In this document: positions 32,658 to 42,935 of the stretch, piece by piece | Layout of the letters: each line of letters starts with the position of its first letter | Position numbering within the stretch: the stretch's first letter is position 1 | Assembly: GCF_020169335.1 (NCBI RefSeq) | Contig: NZ_JAIEZN010000001.1 | Span: 124,001-188,000 of the forward strand | Direction of reading: 5' to 3' | Length of the DNA stretch: 64,000 nucleotides | DNA from: Devosia aquimaris | Lineage (GTDB): Bacteria > Pseudomonadota > Alphaproteobacteria > Rhizobiales > Devosiaceae | The notes under the pieces: generated by a model | Told to the model about the DNA's origin: nothing | Seen by the model: the letters and a program-made list of their open reading frames with translations, nothing else | The model's database searches: none | Translations under genes and position numbers: made by a program

Positions 32658-34154
32658 ATGACCGAAAAGACCAAGCTGATCGCCCCGCGTTTGCCGCGCG
32701 GTTTTGAAGACCGCACGCCCGGCGAGATCGCGGCGGTGGGCGCCATGATCGACACCATAAGGCAGGTCTATGAGCGCTATGGCTTCGATCCGGTTGAAAC
32801 CCCGCTGCTCGAGCTTACCGAGACACTGGGCAAGTTCCTGCCTGATACCGACCGGCCCAATGCCGGTGTCTTCTCGCTGCAGGATGACGACGAGCAATGG
32901 ATGAGCCTGCGCTACGATCTGACAGCGCCGCTGGCCCGCTACTTCGCCGAGAATTTCGAGACCCTGCCCAAGCCCTATCGCTCCTATCGCCAGGGCTATG
33001 TGTTCCGCAATGAAAAGCCCGGTCCGGGCCGCTTCCGCCAGTTCATGCAGTTCGATGCCGACACGGTCGGCGCCGCCGGCCCCGAGGCCGATGCCGAAAT
33101 GTGCATGATGATGGCCGACGTGATGGATGCGCTGGGCCTCAAGGGCCAGTATGTGGTGCGCGTCAACAACCGCAAGGTGCTCGACGGCGTGCTGGCCACC
33201 GCCGGCGTCAGCTCCGACGAGCAGAAGCTGACCGTGCTGCGCGCCATCGACAAGCTCGACAAGTTCGGCCCTGAAGGCGTCAAGCTGCTGCTCGGCGCCG
33301 GCCGCAAGGACGAGAGCGGCGACTTTACCAAGGGCGCCGGCCTCTCCTCCGACCAGATCGACTCCATCATCGCCTATGTCGAGAGCGGCATTCCCGCAGC
33401 TGGCGTCGAACGCGGCAGCAATGCCCATGTTGTGTCGACCATCAACGCGCTGGCGGGCCTGATCGGCGGCTCGGAAGCCGGGTTGCAGGGCGTGCAGGAG
33501 CTGGCCTCCATTTTCGGCCTTGTCTCGGCCGGCGGGTTCTCTGATCGCGTGCTGCTCGATCCGTCCGTGGTGCGTGGCCTCGAATATTACACCGGCCCGG
33601 TGTTCGAGATCGAACTGACCTTCAAGGTGCAGAACGAAAAGGGTCAGGACGTGGTGTTCGGCTCGGTGGGCGGCGGTGGCCGTTATGATGGCCTGGTGTC
33701 GCGCTTCCGCCGCGAACCGGTGCCCGCCACCGGCTTTTCCATTGGCGTCTCGCGTCTCGCCAATGCCCTCAAGCTCACCGGCAATCTCAAGGCCAGCGAG
33801 CCGGTTGGCCCCGTGGTCGTGCTGGTGATGGACAAGGACCAGACCGCCCGTTACCAGGCCATGGTCAGCGAGCTGCGCAATGCCGGCATCCGTGCCGAAA
33901 TGTTCCTGGGCAATACCAAGAATTTTGGCAAGCAGGTGGCCTATGCCGACAAGCGCAATGCGCCTGCGGTGGTCATCGAAGGCAGCCAGGAGCGCGAACA
34001 GGGCATCCTGCAGATCAAGGATCTGATTGCCGGCAAGCAGGCCGCTGCGGAAATTGCCGACAATGCCGAATGGAAAGCGGCGCGCCCCGGCCAGTTCGAG
34101 ATCAAGCGCGACGAACTCGTCTCCGCCATCCAGACCCTGCTGAGCCAGCAATGA
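32658..34154 (+). CDS. hisS: Histidyl-tRNA synthetase
   Basis: This class II synthetase of 498 residues charges tRNA-His. Motif 2 is clear ([20 protein letters not shown] near residue 117). The histidine-binding motif [14 protein letters not shown] is near 301, and motif 3 lies in [10 protein letters not shown] near 360. The C-terminal anticodon domain follows. Length and sequence fit the divergent alphaproteobacterial HisRS that recognises A73 without G-1, matching the tRNA-His at 27884. The ATG was chosen because the family N-terminus starts there; the frame runs 33 codons further upstream through a hairpin. The stop overlaps hisZ by four bases. Confidence 0.95.
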   Translation: MTEKTKLIAPRLPRGFEDRTPGEIAAVGAMIDTIRQVYERYGFDPVETPLLELTETLGKFLPDTDRPNAGVFSLQDDDEQWMSLRYDLTAPLARYFAENFETLPKPYRSYRQGYVFRNEKPGPGRFRQFMQFDADTVGAAGPEADAEMCMMMADVMDALGLKGQYVVRVNNRKVLDGVLATAGVSSDEQKLTVLRAIDKLDKFGPEGVKLLLGAGRKDESGDFTKGAGLSSDQIDSIIAYVESGIPAAGVERGSNAHVVSTINALAGLIGGSEAGLQGVQELASIFGLVSAGGFSDRVLLDPSVVRGLEYYTGPVFEIELTFKVQNEKGQDVVFGSVGGGGRYDGLVSRFRREPVPATGFSIGVSRLANALKLTGNLKASEPVGPVVVLVMDKDQTARYQAMVSELRNAGIRAEMFLGNTKNFGKQVAYADKRNAPAVVIEGSQEREQGILQIKDLIAGKQAAAEIADNAEWKAARPGQFEIKRDELVSAIQTLLSQQ

Positions 34155-35215
34155 GCGGCGCCGCGCTCCGTCGGGTCAATCTGGAATCCCTGGTGGAAGC
34201 CCAGGGCGCAACGCGTGCTGCGCCGCCGCTGCTGCTCTCCGCGGATGCCTATTTCGACCTTGCCGGCGAGGAGTTCGGCCGTCGCCTGCTGCTGACCACC
34301 GATTCCACCGGCGCCGAACACTGCCTGCGCCCGGACTTCACCCTGCCGATCGTCCAGGCCTACATCGCCGATGGCGTCGGTCGCCCCGCGGCCTTCTCCT
34401 ATCTCGGGCCGATTTTCCGCCAGCGCGAGACTGGCGCCGCCGAGTTCGACCAGGCCGGTATCGAATTGCTGGCACAGCCCGATGGCGATGTTGCGCTGGA
34501 CCAGGTGCTGACTTTTGCCCGCGCTGCGATCTCGATCTACGGCATCACCCCGCAGGTGCGCCTGGGTGGTGTTGGCCTGTTCGAAGCGCTGCTGGTGCAG
34601 GCCGACATGCCCGACGCCTGGCGCCCACGCATTCGCAATCGCTTCGGCCACACCGAGGCCCTGCAGCGGCTGCTGGCCCGTCTTGAAGCCGCGCCCGACC
34701 TGCCGCGCGAGGCCCAGCCAGACCGCGAAGCGCTGCTGGAAGATGTGACCGCGCAAATGGTTGCCACGGGGCTCAGCCTCAACGAGGGCAGGGGGCCGGC
34801 CGAGATCGTTGACCGCTACCTGGAACAACAGGCGCTCGACGCGGCCCATGTTCCGGCCGAGACCCTGGCGTTGCTGCGCAGCTACCTCTCCATTTCCGGC
34901 CCGGCGCTGCAGGCCCTGACGCGCATCGAAGCACTGGCCGAACAGCACCGGCTGATGCTGGGCGCGCCCATTCGCGCCATCCGCCGTCATCTCAATGCCT
35001 TGGGCGAAAGCCCTGTCGTCTTCGACGCCAGTTTCTCGCCGCGCCTCGACTATTATACCGGCATCGTTTTTGAAATGACCGGCGCGGGCGGCGACGTGCT
35101 GGCGTCCGGTGGCCAGTATGATCGCCTGCTCGAGCGCCTGGGCGCCACAGCGCCCATCGCCGCCTCGGGTTGCTCGGTGTGGGTCGATCGTCTGGAAGCC
35201 GAGGTTCGCGCATGA
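34151..35215 (+). CDS. hisZ: ATP phosphoribosyltransferase regulatory subunit
   Basis: This 354-residue HisRS paralogue lacks the anticodon domain. It pairs with the short HisG to form the allosterically regulated first enzyme of histidine biosynthesis. The core resembles class II synthetases ([26 protein letters not shown]), and the residues for tRNA charging are not needed. The start ATGA overlaps the hisS stop and the end overlaps the hisG start in the same way, so the three genes form one translationally coupled operon, a common alphaproteobacterial arrangement. Confidence 0.94.
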   Translation: MSGAALRRVNLESLVEAQGATRAAPPLLLSADAYFDLAGEEFGRRLLLTTDSTGAEHCLRPDFTLPIVQAYIADGVGRPAAFSYLGPIFRQRETGAAEFDQAGIELLAQPDGDVALDQVLTFARAAISIYGITPQVRLGGVGLFEALLVQADMPDAWRPRIRNRFGHTEALQRLLARLEAAPDLPREAQPDREALLEDVTAQMVATGLSLNEGRGPAEIVDRYLEQQALDAAHVPAETLALLRSYLSISGPALQALTRIEALAEQHRLMLGAPIRAIRRHLNALGESPVVFDASFSPRLDYYTGIVFEMTGAGGDVLASGGQYDRLLERLGATAPIAASGCSVWVDRLEAEVRA

Positions 35216-35925
35216 GCACCCCCAGCCTGACCCTTGCCGTGCCCTCCAAGGGGCGGCTCGAAGAACTGACGCGCGAGTGGTTTGCCGAAAATGGCCTGAC
35301 CATCACCCGCCCCGGCGGCGCGCGCTCCTATCTTGGCGCCATCGACGGCGTTCCCGACGTGACTGTGCGCTTCTTTCCCGCCTCCGAGATTGCCCGCGAA
35401 CTAATCCGCGGCGCCATCGACCTGGGCGTGACCGGCCTTGATCTGATCCACGAGACCAGCGAAACCGGGCCTGCCGCCGTCCAAACGCTCAAGCCGCTCG
35501 GTTTTGGCGGTGCCGATGTGGTGGTTGCCGTGCCGGAAGCCTGGATCGACGTGACGCACATGCATGATCTGGCCGACGTGGCGTCGGACTTCCGCAGCCG
35601 CCATGGCCGCTGGATGCGCATCGCCACCAAATACATCACCATCACCCGCCAGCATTTCGCCGCTGCCGGCATTGCCGAGTACCGCACGGTGGAAAGCCTG
35701 GGGGCTACCGAGGCAGCCCCGGCCTCAGGCGTTGCCGACATCGTGGTCGACATCACCACCACGGGTTCGACGCTGGCTGCCAATGGCCTGCGCGTGCTGG
35801 AAGATGGTGTGATGCTCAAGAGCCAGGCCTGCCTGTTTGCCGCGCGCAAGCCCGATTGGTCCGCGGAAAAAGCGGCGCTGATGGAAAGCTTCCTGACACG
35901 CTTGGGGCTCTCCGCAGCACGCTAG
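35212..35925 (+). CDS. hisG: ATP phosphoribosyltransferase catalytic subunit, short form
   Basis: HisG joins ATP and PRPP to begin histidine biosynthesis. At 237 residues this is the short form, which needs HisZ. Marks include LAVPSKGRLEE at the N-terminus, DLGVTGLDLIHE near residue 70, and the PRPP-binding region ADIVVDITTTGSTLAANGLRV near 172-192. The C-terminal regulatory domain of long HisG is missing, as expected with hisZ present. The ATG overlaps the hisZ stop. Confidence 0.96.
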   Translation: MSTPSLTLAVPSKGRLEELTREWFAENGLTITRPGGARSYLGAIDGVPDVTVRFFPASEIARELIRGAIDLGVTGLDLIHETSETGPAAVQTLKPLGFGGADVVVAVPEAWIDVTHMHDLADVASDFRSRHGRWMRIATKYITITRQHFAAAGIAEYRTVESLGATEAAPASGVADIVVDITTTGSTLAANGLRVLEDGVMLKSQACLFAARKPDWSAEKAALMESFLTRLGLSAAR

Positions 35926-35988
35926 GCACGAACACATTGTCAGCCCTCCCGATTCACGGCACAAATCGGGGGCAGGCCGGGGGACCAT

Positions 35989-37212
35989 ATGGCCGACGCT
36001 GTCGAGCTGACCATTTTGATGCCGTGCCTGAACGAGGCCGAAACCCTGGCTGTCTGCATTGGCAAGGCGCAGGGTTTTTTGACCCGCACGGGCATTGCCG
36101 GCGAAGTGCTGATTGCCGACAATGGCTCCACCGACGGCTCGCAGGCCATTGCCGAGGCGCACGGCGCGCGCGTCATTGCCGTTGAAGAACGGGGCTATGG
36201 CGCCGCCCTCGCTGCCGGCATTGCATCTGCCCGCGGACACTATGTCATCATGGGCGATGCCGATGACAGCTATGATTTTTCGCGCCTGGACGCCTTTGTT
36301 GCCGAACTGCGCGATGGCGCCGACCTGGTGATGGGCAATCGCTTCGCCGGCGGCATTGCCCCCGGCGCCATGCCCTGGCACCACCGCTATATCGGCAATC
36401 CCGTGCTCAGCTTCGTCGGCCGCCTGCTGTTCCGCACCGATGTCAGAGACTTCCACTGCGGCCTGCGCGGCTTCTCGCGTGCTGCCGTGCAGGGCCTCAA
36501 GTTGCGGACCATGGGGATGGAATTCGCGTCCGAGATGGTGGTCAAGGCCACGCTCGCCCAGCTCGACATCCGTGAGGTGCCCACGACGCTAGCCAAGGAC
36601 GGGCGGTCGCGCCCACCGCATCTGCGTTCGTTCCGCGATGGCTGGCGCCATCTGCGCTTTCTGCTGCTGTTCTCGCCGCGCTGGTTGTTTCTCTATCCGG
36701 GCGCGGCCTTGCTGTGCATCGGCCTGGTGGTGGGCGGCATTCTCCTGCCCGGGCCGGCGCGGCTGGGGACCATCACGCTGGACATTCACACCTTTCTGGT
36801 GGCCGCGCTCTGCGTCATCGTCGGGCTGCAGTCGATTGCCTTTGCCATCATCGGCCGGCGCTTTGCCTCGCGCTATGGCTTCATCCCCCGCTCCGGCAAT
36901 TATGACCGGTTGCTGGAGAGCCTGACATTGGAGCGCATCCTGCTTGTTGCCGTCGTGCTCATGGTGGTGGGGCTGGCGGCGCTGGTCTGGGGCCTCTCGG
37001 AATGGGCGGCGCGCGACTATGGCCCGCTCAATCCCAGCCGGACCATGCGACCGGTGATCCTCGCCACCACCTCGCTCGTCTGCGGCTTCCAGTTGATGAT
37101 GAGCGGCTTCATGTCGTCGATGATCAACATTCCCATCTACGAACGGCGCCTGGCCGACATGGCCGCACCGGACGATCATCTGCAGCGTCGCCGCAGCACC
37201 GACAGGACCTGA
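35989..37212 (+). CDS. Membrane-anchored family 2 glycosyltransferase (polyprenyl-phosphate sugar synthase-like)
   Basis: This 407-residue protein has an N-terminal GT-A domain (ELTILMPCLNEAETL, IADNGSTDGS, and the metal-binding GDADDSYD near residue 88). It is followed by about four membrane helices between 230 and 390. The layout resembles DPM1/GtrB-type enzymes that transfer a sugar to undecaprenyl phosphate for cell-surface polysaccharide decoration. The segment LVMGNRFAGGI and the RDFHCGLRGFSR stretch are conserved in that group. No flippase or other glycosyltransferase adjoins. The next gene starts 8 bases after its stop. Confidence 0.9.
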   Translation: MADAVELTILMPCLNEAETLAVCIGKAQGFLTRTGIAGEVLIADNGSTDGSQAIAEAHGARVIAVEERGYGAALAAGIASARGHYVIMGDADDSYDFSRLDAFVAELRDGADLVMGNRFAGGIAPGAMPWHHRYIGNPVLSFVGRLLFRTDVRDFHCGLRGFSRAAVQGLKLRTMGMEFASEMVVKATLAQLDIREVPTTLAKDGRSRPPHLRSFRDGWRHLRFLLLFSPRWLFLYPGAALLCIGLVVGGILLPGPARLGTITLDIHTFLVAALCVIVGLQSIAFAIIGRRFASRYGFIPRSGNYDRLLESLTLERILLVAVVLMVVGLAALVWGLSEWAARDYGPLNPSRTMRPVILATTSLVCGFQLMMSGFMSSMINIPIYERRLADMAAPDDHLQRRRSTDRT

Positions 37213-37220
37213 CCGCCATC

Positions 37221-37970
37221 ATGCTTGATCCCCTTGTTCTGCTGGCCCTGGCCGGCGTCGGCATGCTGGCCGGGTTTGTCGACGCGATTGCGGGCGGCGG
37301 CGGCATGATCGCGCTGCCCGCGCTGCTCTCTGCCGGTCTGTCCCCGGTCGCGGCACTGGCCACCAACAAGCTGCAGGGCTCCATTGGCACCGCCATGGCG
37401 GCGCTGACCTTCTGGCGCCGTGGACTGGTGTCGATCCGCGCCCTGCTGCCGGCCATGTTGCTCACGTTCGCTGGCAGCCTCAGCGGCGCCCTGGTGGTCA
37501 AGCAGCTCGACGTCAGTCTTCTCGACATCGCCGTCCCCGCAGCGCTGATCGGGATCGCGCTCTACTTCCTGTTTGCGCCCAATCTGTCTGATGTCGATCG
37601 CACAGCGCGCCTGAGCTTTCCCGTCTTCGTCCCCGTGATGGGCTTTTGTCTCGGCTTCTACGATGGCGTGTTCGGCCCCGGCACGGGCTCTTTCTTCGCC
37701 ATTGGCTTTGTCACCCTGTTCGGGCTCGGCCTCACGCGCGCCTCGGGCAACACCAAGGTCCTGAACCTGGTTTCCAACCTGGCGGCGCTGAGCATCTTCA
37801 TCCTTGCCGGCGACGTGGTTTGGCCCGCTGGCCTCGCCATGGCGGCGGGGCAGGTGGCCGGGGGCTATCTCGGCGCACGCACCGGCATCCGCTTTGGCGC
37901 CAAGGTCATTCGGCCACTTGTGGTCGTGGTCTCCATTGCCCTGGCTTTGCGCATCCTGTTGACGCGCTAA
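37221..37970 (+). CDS. TSUP (TauE/SafE) family membrane permease
   Basis: This 249-residue membrane protein with about seven to eight helices belongs to the family linked to export or uptake of sulfite, sulfoacetate and related organic anions. The repeated signature is visible in both halves: GFVDAIAGGGGMIALPALL near residue 16 and GFYDGVFGPGTGSF near residue 145. It is followed by ASGNTKVLNLVSN. The ATG lies 8 bases after the glycosyltransferase stop, so co-transcription is likely although the functions appear unrelated. Confidence 0.92.
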   Translation: MLDPLVLLALAGVGMLAGFVDAIAGGGGMIALPALLSAGLSPVAALATNKLQGSIGTAMAALTFWRRGLVSIRALLPAMLLTFAGSLSGALVVKQLDVSLLDIAVPAALIGIALYFLFAPNLSDVDRTARLSFPVFVPVMGFCLGFYDGVFGPGTGSFFAIGFVTLFGLGLTRASGNTKVLNLVSNLAALSIFILAGDVVWPAGLAMAAGQVAGGYLGARTGIRFGAKVIRPLVVVVSIALALRILLTR

Positions 37971-37979
37971 GGGCAGAGG

Positions 37980-38216
37980 TCAGGCCTCGTCCAGTCCCGC
38001 AGCACTGCGCAGCGCTGCATTGATGCGATCCTGCCAGCCCGGACCATCGTCCTGGAAATGCTCCAGAACGGCGCGGTCGAGCCGCAACGTCACCATTTCC
38101 TTGCCTTCAGGGTGCTTGCGTTCGGTTGCGGGCGCCGCGACCGGCTTGGTGGTCACGGCCTTGAACGCGGCCTCGGCCTGATCAAGGGCGCTGCCGCTGC
38201 GTCGGGTGGGTTTCAT
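37980..38216 (-). CDS. BrnA-like antitoxin-type DNA-binding protein, no toxin gene adjacent
   Basis: This 78-residue protein has a C-terminal ribbon-helix-helix-like BrnA segment: MVTLRLDRAVLEHFQDDGPGWQDRINAALRSA. In BrnT/BrnA modules BrnA binds and silences the BrnT RNase and represses the operon. Here neither flank encodes BrnT: the TSUP gene is on one side and the groESL terminator on the other. The ATG has AGGG eight bases upstream. It may be a solitary regulator or a relic of a toxin-antitoxin pair. Confidence 0.75.
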   Translation of the reverse strand: MKPTRRSGSALDQAEAAFKAVTTKPVAAPATERKHPEGKEMVTLRLDRAVLEHFQDDGPGWQDRINAALRSAAGLDEA

Positions 38217-38293
38217 CGAATCGGCCCTGGTTGCTGCACCTGACGCTACAACGGCCCGGCACCTTGGCCCATCATTTCCAGACGCCACCACCA

Positions 38294-38326
38294 AGCAAAA
38301 AGGCGCGGTGTTGCCACCGCGCCTTT
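38294..38326 (-). terminator. Rho-independent terminator of groESL
   Basis: A perfect 12-pair stem (arms 38315-38326 and 38299-38310) with loop of four bases; on the minus strand it is followed by TTTTTGC. It lies about 130 bases after the groEL stop. On the plus strand the run after the stem is poorer (CTTGTG). Confidence 0.85.
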
Positions 38327-38368
38327 CTTGTGAAGTCCGTGACTGGGAAGAAACGAACTCCAGAACTG

Positions 38369-38404
38369 ATTTGGCGTTTCGACTTCCTAGAAGTCCATGC
38401 CGCC
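38369..38404 (-). repeat. Duplicated groEL 3' end in the trailer of the message
   Basis: These 36 bases match 38441-38476, the last codons and stop of groEL plus following sequence, at 32 positions, offset by 72 bases. The copy still reads Gly-Gly-Met-Asp-Phe-stop but lacks the rest of the gene. Both copies contain the near-palindrome GACTTC..GAAGTC around the stop codon. Confidence 0.75.
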
Positions 38405-38405
38405 A

Positions 38406-38430
38406 CTCGGACCGGCTTGACCGGTCCGAG
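38406..38430 (-). terminator. Hairpin in the groEL trailer between the duplicated ends
   Basis: Perfect 10-base arms (CTCGGACCGG and CCGGTCCGAG) flank a five-base loop. No T-run follows on the minus strand, so the real stop is probably the terminator at 38294. This hairpin may protect the message. Confidence 0.5.
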
Positions 38431-38458
38431 CACTTTACGCTTTGGGCGTTTGGACTTC

Positions 38459-40111
<1,653 letters not shown>

Positions 40112-40153
40112 TTAGGTCGGGTTGAAACGAATATGGAGATCGATGACAGGCGA

Positions 40154-40444
40154 TTAGCCTTCGACGATGCCCATGATGTCGCTTTCCTTCATGATCAGCA
40201 GGTCTTCGCCGTTCAGCTTGACCTCGGTGCCGCTCCACTTGCCGAACAGCACGCGGTCGCCGGCCTTGACGTCCAGGGCATTGATCTTGCCGTTTTCGTC
40301 ACGGGCGCCGGGGCCAACCGAAACAATGACGCCCTCGGAGGGCTTTTCCTTGGCGGTGTCGGGGATGATGATCCCACCCTTGGTCTTTTCTTCGCTGTCG
40401 AGACGGCGGACGACCACGCGGTCGTGCAGAGGACGGAAGCCCAT
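40154..40444 (-). CDS. groES: Co-chaperonin GroES (10 kDa)
   Basis: GroES is the seven-subunit lid of GroEL. The 96 residues are normal. It begins [20 protein letters not shown], contains the mobile loop [21 protein letters not shown] and ends [11 protein letters not shown]. The ATG has AAGGAG upstream; the frame extends 18 codons further into the CIRCE element, which argues for the inner start. Confidence 0.98.
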   Translation of the reverse strand: MGFRPLHDRVVVRRLDSEEKTKGGIIIPDTAKEKPSEGVIVSVGPGARDENGKINALDVKAGDRVLFGKWSGTEVKLNGEDLLIMKESDIMGIVEG

Positions 40445-40491
40445 GATATGCTCCTTGGTGGCAGCAGGGTTTGATGCAATTTCGGAGCTTG

Positions 40492-40518
40492 TTAGCACTC
40501 GCTCATGGAGAGTGCTAA
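40492..40518 (-). promoter_or_regulatory. CIRCE element, HrcA operator of groESL
   Basis: TTAGCACTC and GAGTGCTAA flank a nine-base spacer, a perfect match to the CIRCE consensus bound by the HrcA repressor. The inverted repeat continues outward to 15-base arms (40486-40500 and 40510-40524). It lies just downstream of the predicted transcription start and so would also form a hairpin in the leader. Confidence 0.97.
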
Positions 40519-40530
40519 CAAGCTGACGGG

Positions 40531-40559
40531 CATATAGGACCGGCCTGTCAGCGAGTCAA
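40531..40559 (-). promoter_or_regulatory. Sigma-70-type promoter of groESL
   Basis: On the minus strand TTGACT, 17 bases, TATATG. The start of transcription would fall near the outer edge of the CIRCE element. No separate sigma-32 consensus is evident. Confidence 0.75.
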
Positions 40560-40630
40560 GATCGGGCGGCCTCAGTTTGTGCACAGCAAGGGGCTAGCCT
40601 GCCTCTTTCATCAACCCATGGCAGGATCAC

Positions 40631-40993
40631 ATGACACGCCAATGTCTGGACAAGGATATCAAGATCACCCCCGTGGAAGGCCGCGTTCACGTCATATTTG
40701 ACGACGCCGAGATCGGCAGTTCCACCAACGCCCTCCATCTCGATGAGCCCGGTTGCCCGCGCCGCGTCTATTTTCCGCGCGACGATATCCAGCCCGGCAT
40801 CCTCGAAGAAACCGAGACGCGCACAACCTGCCCCTACAAGGGCGAGGCCTCCTACTGCACCATCAAGACGCTCACCGCCACCGGCGTTGACCAGGTCTGG
40901 TATTATCCCGACCCCTGTCCGCTGGTGGAGCCGATCCGCGATATGCTGGCCTTCTGGGGCGACCGGATCGAAATCCGCTACTCCGCCGTCTAG
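40631..40993 (+). CDS. DUF427 family protein
   Basis: This 120-residue soluble protein has the DUF427 pattern: GRVHVIFDDAEIGSS, the conserved VYFPRDDI near residue 55, CPYKGEASYC near 75, and a C-terminal segment WYYPDPCPLVEPIRDMLAFW. Function is unknown. Several DUF427 members lie near nucleotide or sugar metabolism genes, but the context here gives no clue. The ATG lies 67 bases from the divergent groESL promoter. Confidence 0.9.
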   Translation: MTRQCLDKDIKITPVEGRVHVIFDDAEIGSSTNALHLDEPGCPRRVYFPRDDIQPGILEETETRTTCPYKGEASYCTIKTLTATGVDQVWYYPDPCPLVEPIRDMLAFWGDRIEIRYSAV

Positions 40994-41110
40994 CGGCCCT
41001 TCCAACGGTATCGCTGCGGCGCTCCGCCTTGCCCAGGAGCGTCGCGGTTGCGCCGCGCTTTTTTTGCGCGGCCTCTTTCGCACCGGCCAAAGCTGAGCCA
41101 TAAGGCAGAC

Positions 41111-41305
41111 ATGACCCAGGAAAACACACTTCAGATCAAGCTGCGCCTCAAGGGCGGCAGCGGCCCCAATGCCAACTGGCACTGGGAAATCCACGATTCC
41201 ACCGGCAAGGTCGTCAAGACCGGCAGCGCCGTTGGCCCCGAGCACAAGGCGTTCGCCACCGCGCGTATCGCCAAGGAAAAGCTGGAACAGTCTGCCAGCC
41301 GCTAA
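41111..41305 (+). CDS. Small conserved-looking hypothetical protein
   Basis: A 64-residue protein that I do not recognise: short beta-like N-terminus LQIKLRLKGGSGPNANWHWE, a turn HDSTGKVVKTGSAVGP, and a helical C-terminus with alternating charges. No membrane segment or cysteine. The ATG was chosen because the preceding codons read through a hairpin with seven T residues in its loop (41052-41072). Codon use resembles the neighbours. Confidence 0.6.
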   Translation: MTQENTLQIKLRLKGGSGPNANWHWEIHDSTGKVVKTGSAVGPEHKAFATARIAKEKLEQSASR

Positions 41306-41359
41306 TCGGCCGGCGCGCCACCACGGCGCGCCTGCTCCTGCCTCGATCCCAGCGACGAG

Positions 41360-42331
41360 TTGACCTTGACCCGCCCCGCGCCCGTTGCCCCTGATCGCTT
41401 GGCTTCACTGGCCGGCGGTCCCCTGCGTGGCATCACGCTCAAGGTGCTGTCGGTCTGCGCCTTCGTCGTCATGGCCTCCATGCTCAAGGCGACCCAGACC
41501 ATCCCGGCCGGGGAACTGGTTTTTTTCCGCTGCTTCTTTGCCATTTTGCCGGTCGTGGCCTATCTCGCCTGGCGCCGCCAACTGCGCAGCGCGCTCTACA
41601 CCAGCCGCCCGCTTGGACATGTGCTCCGGGCCTTCATAGGCGTCACATCCATGGGTCTGGGGTTCTTTGCTCTGACCCGGCTGCCGCTGCCCGAAACCAC
41701 CGCCATCGGCTACGCCTCTCCACTGTTGATCGTTGTATTCAGTGCCGTGCTGCTCAAGGAGCAGGTGCATGTCTTTCGCTGGACCGCGGTGCTGATCGGG
41801 CTCCTGGGTGTGCTGATCATCCTCTGGCCGCGATTGACGCTGTTCTCCAGTGGCGCAGCCATGGGTGCGGATGAAGCCACGGGCGCTGCGGCGTCGCTGG
41901 GCGCTGCCATATTTTCCGCCTTCGCCATGATGCAGGTGCGCAAGCTGGTGCAGACCGAGCGGACCGAGGCGATTGTCATCTATTTCTTCATTTGCGCCAC
42001 GGTGCTGTCGCTGTTCACCATTCCCTTCGGCTGGGTCATGCCCACGCCACAGCAGGCGGCCCTTTTGATCGGCGCCGGCTTTGCCGGCGGCGTCGGCCAG
42101 CTCCTGCTGACCTCGTGCTACCGCTACGCGGACATGTCGGTGATCGCGCCGTTCGAATATGTCTCGCTGCTGCTGACGATCATCATCGGCATGGTGGTGT
42201 TTGCCGAAGTCCCGACCCTTGCGATGATTGCGGGCGCCACCATCATCGTCGCCTCGGGCATCGCCGTCATCCTGCGCGAGCACTATCTCGGACTGGACCG
42301 CGCCAAGGCGCGCGAAGCCAACACGCCCTAA
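41360..42331 (+). CDS. DMT superfamily (EamA) membrane transporter
   Basis: A 323-residue inner-membrane protein with two EamA repeats and about ten helices. The first repeat begins near residue 25 (GITLKVLSVCAFVVMASML) and the second near 180. The segment FFALTRLPLPETTAIGYASPLLIVVF is typical. Such proteins export small metabolites; the substrate cannot be inferred. The frame starts with TTG; a second TTG follows two codons later and no ATG is available before the first helix, so the start is uncertain. Confidence 0.88.
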   Translation: MTLTRPAPVAPDRLASLAGGPLRGITLKVLSVCAFVVMASMLKATQTIPAGELVFFRCFFAILPVVAYLAWRRQLRSALYTSRPLGHVLRAFIGVTSMGLGFFALTRLPLPETTAIGYASPLLIVVFSAVLLKEQVHVFRWTAVLIGLLGVLIILWPRLTLFSSGAAMGADEATGAAASLGAAIFSAFAMMQVRKLVQTERTEAIVIYFFICATVLSLFTIPFGWVMPTPQQAALLIGAGFAGGVGQLLLTSCYRYADMSVIAPFEYVSLLLTIIIGMVVFAEVPTLAMIAGATIIVASGIAVILREHYLGLDRAKAREANTP

Positions 42332-42864
42332 GACTTCACCCTATAGACTGACTGCACCATGCCCGAGGGAAACGATCTGGTCTCGACGTGATCGAGCACC
42401 ATGTCGGCATCCAGCGCGCCAAACAGCGGGATGCCGTCGCCGATCAGCACGGGAATGCGGCTGATCACCATGTCCGAGATCAGCCCTGCGCGAAGAAAAG
42501 ACTGGATCACCTGGCCTCCATCGACATAGACCCGGCTCCAGCCACGCGCCGCAAACATGTCCATCGCCGCCTGCGGGCTAGCTTCGAGGATTTCCACTTT
42601 GTCGGCGATGTCCTCTGCCAGCGCGCTCTGGCGGAGCGAGTGGCTCAGCACGACCACTGGCTTGGCATAATACCAGGGCTGCATATCCTTGATCACCTCG
42701 AAGGTGCCGCGCCCCATCACCACGGCATCAACCCGGTCCATATGGGCATTGAAGCCGTGGTCCTCGCCTAGTGTTGGATATTCCGTCAACCAGCCGATGT
42801 CGTGGTTCCGCCGGGCAATAAACCCGTCCAGACTGATGCCGATGAAGATATGGCCGGTCGTCAT
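42328..42864 (-). CDS. Dihydrofolate reductase-like protein (RibD C-terminal domain family)
   Basis: A 178-residue NADPH-binding protein of the RibD_C/DHFR-like family. It begins HIFIGISLDGFIARRNHDIGWL and contains VVMGRGTFEVI near residue 48, a WSRVYVDGGQVIQSFLRAGL stretch near 109-128, and IPVLIGDGIPLFG near 138. These proteins are often reductases of unknown substrate and are not involved in folate in most cases. It overlaps the end of the convergent DMT gene by four bases. Confidence 0.9.
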   Translation of the reverse strand: MTTGHIFIGISLDGFIARRNHDIGWLTEYPTLGEDHGFNAHMDRVDAVVMGRGTFEVIKDMQPWYYAKPVVVLSHSLRQSALAEDIADKVEILEASPQAAMDMFAARGWSRVYVDGGQVIQSFLRAGLISDMVISRIPVLIGDGIPLFGALDADMVLDHVETRSFPSGMVQSVYRVKS

Positions 42865-42935
42865 AGTGTGCTCCCGCTGTTGATGCGGTTGCAGCTAACG
42901 CAGTGTCCTGTCAGGCTTTGTCAGCAGCGTGGATA

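Noticed and set aside
41052..41072. Hairpin GCCGCGC / GCGCGGC with seven T residues, considered as a terminator
   Set aside because: The T residues form the loop rather than follow the stem, so it is not a Rho-independent terminator, although it could still pair in RNA.
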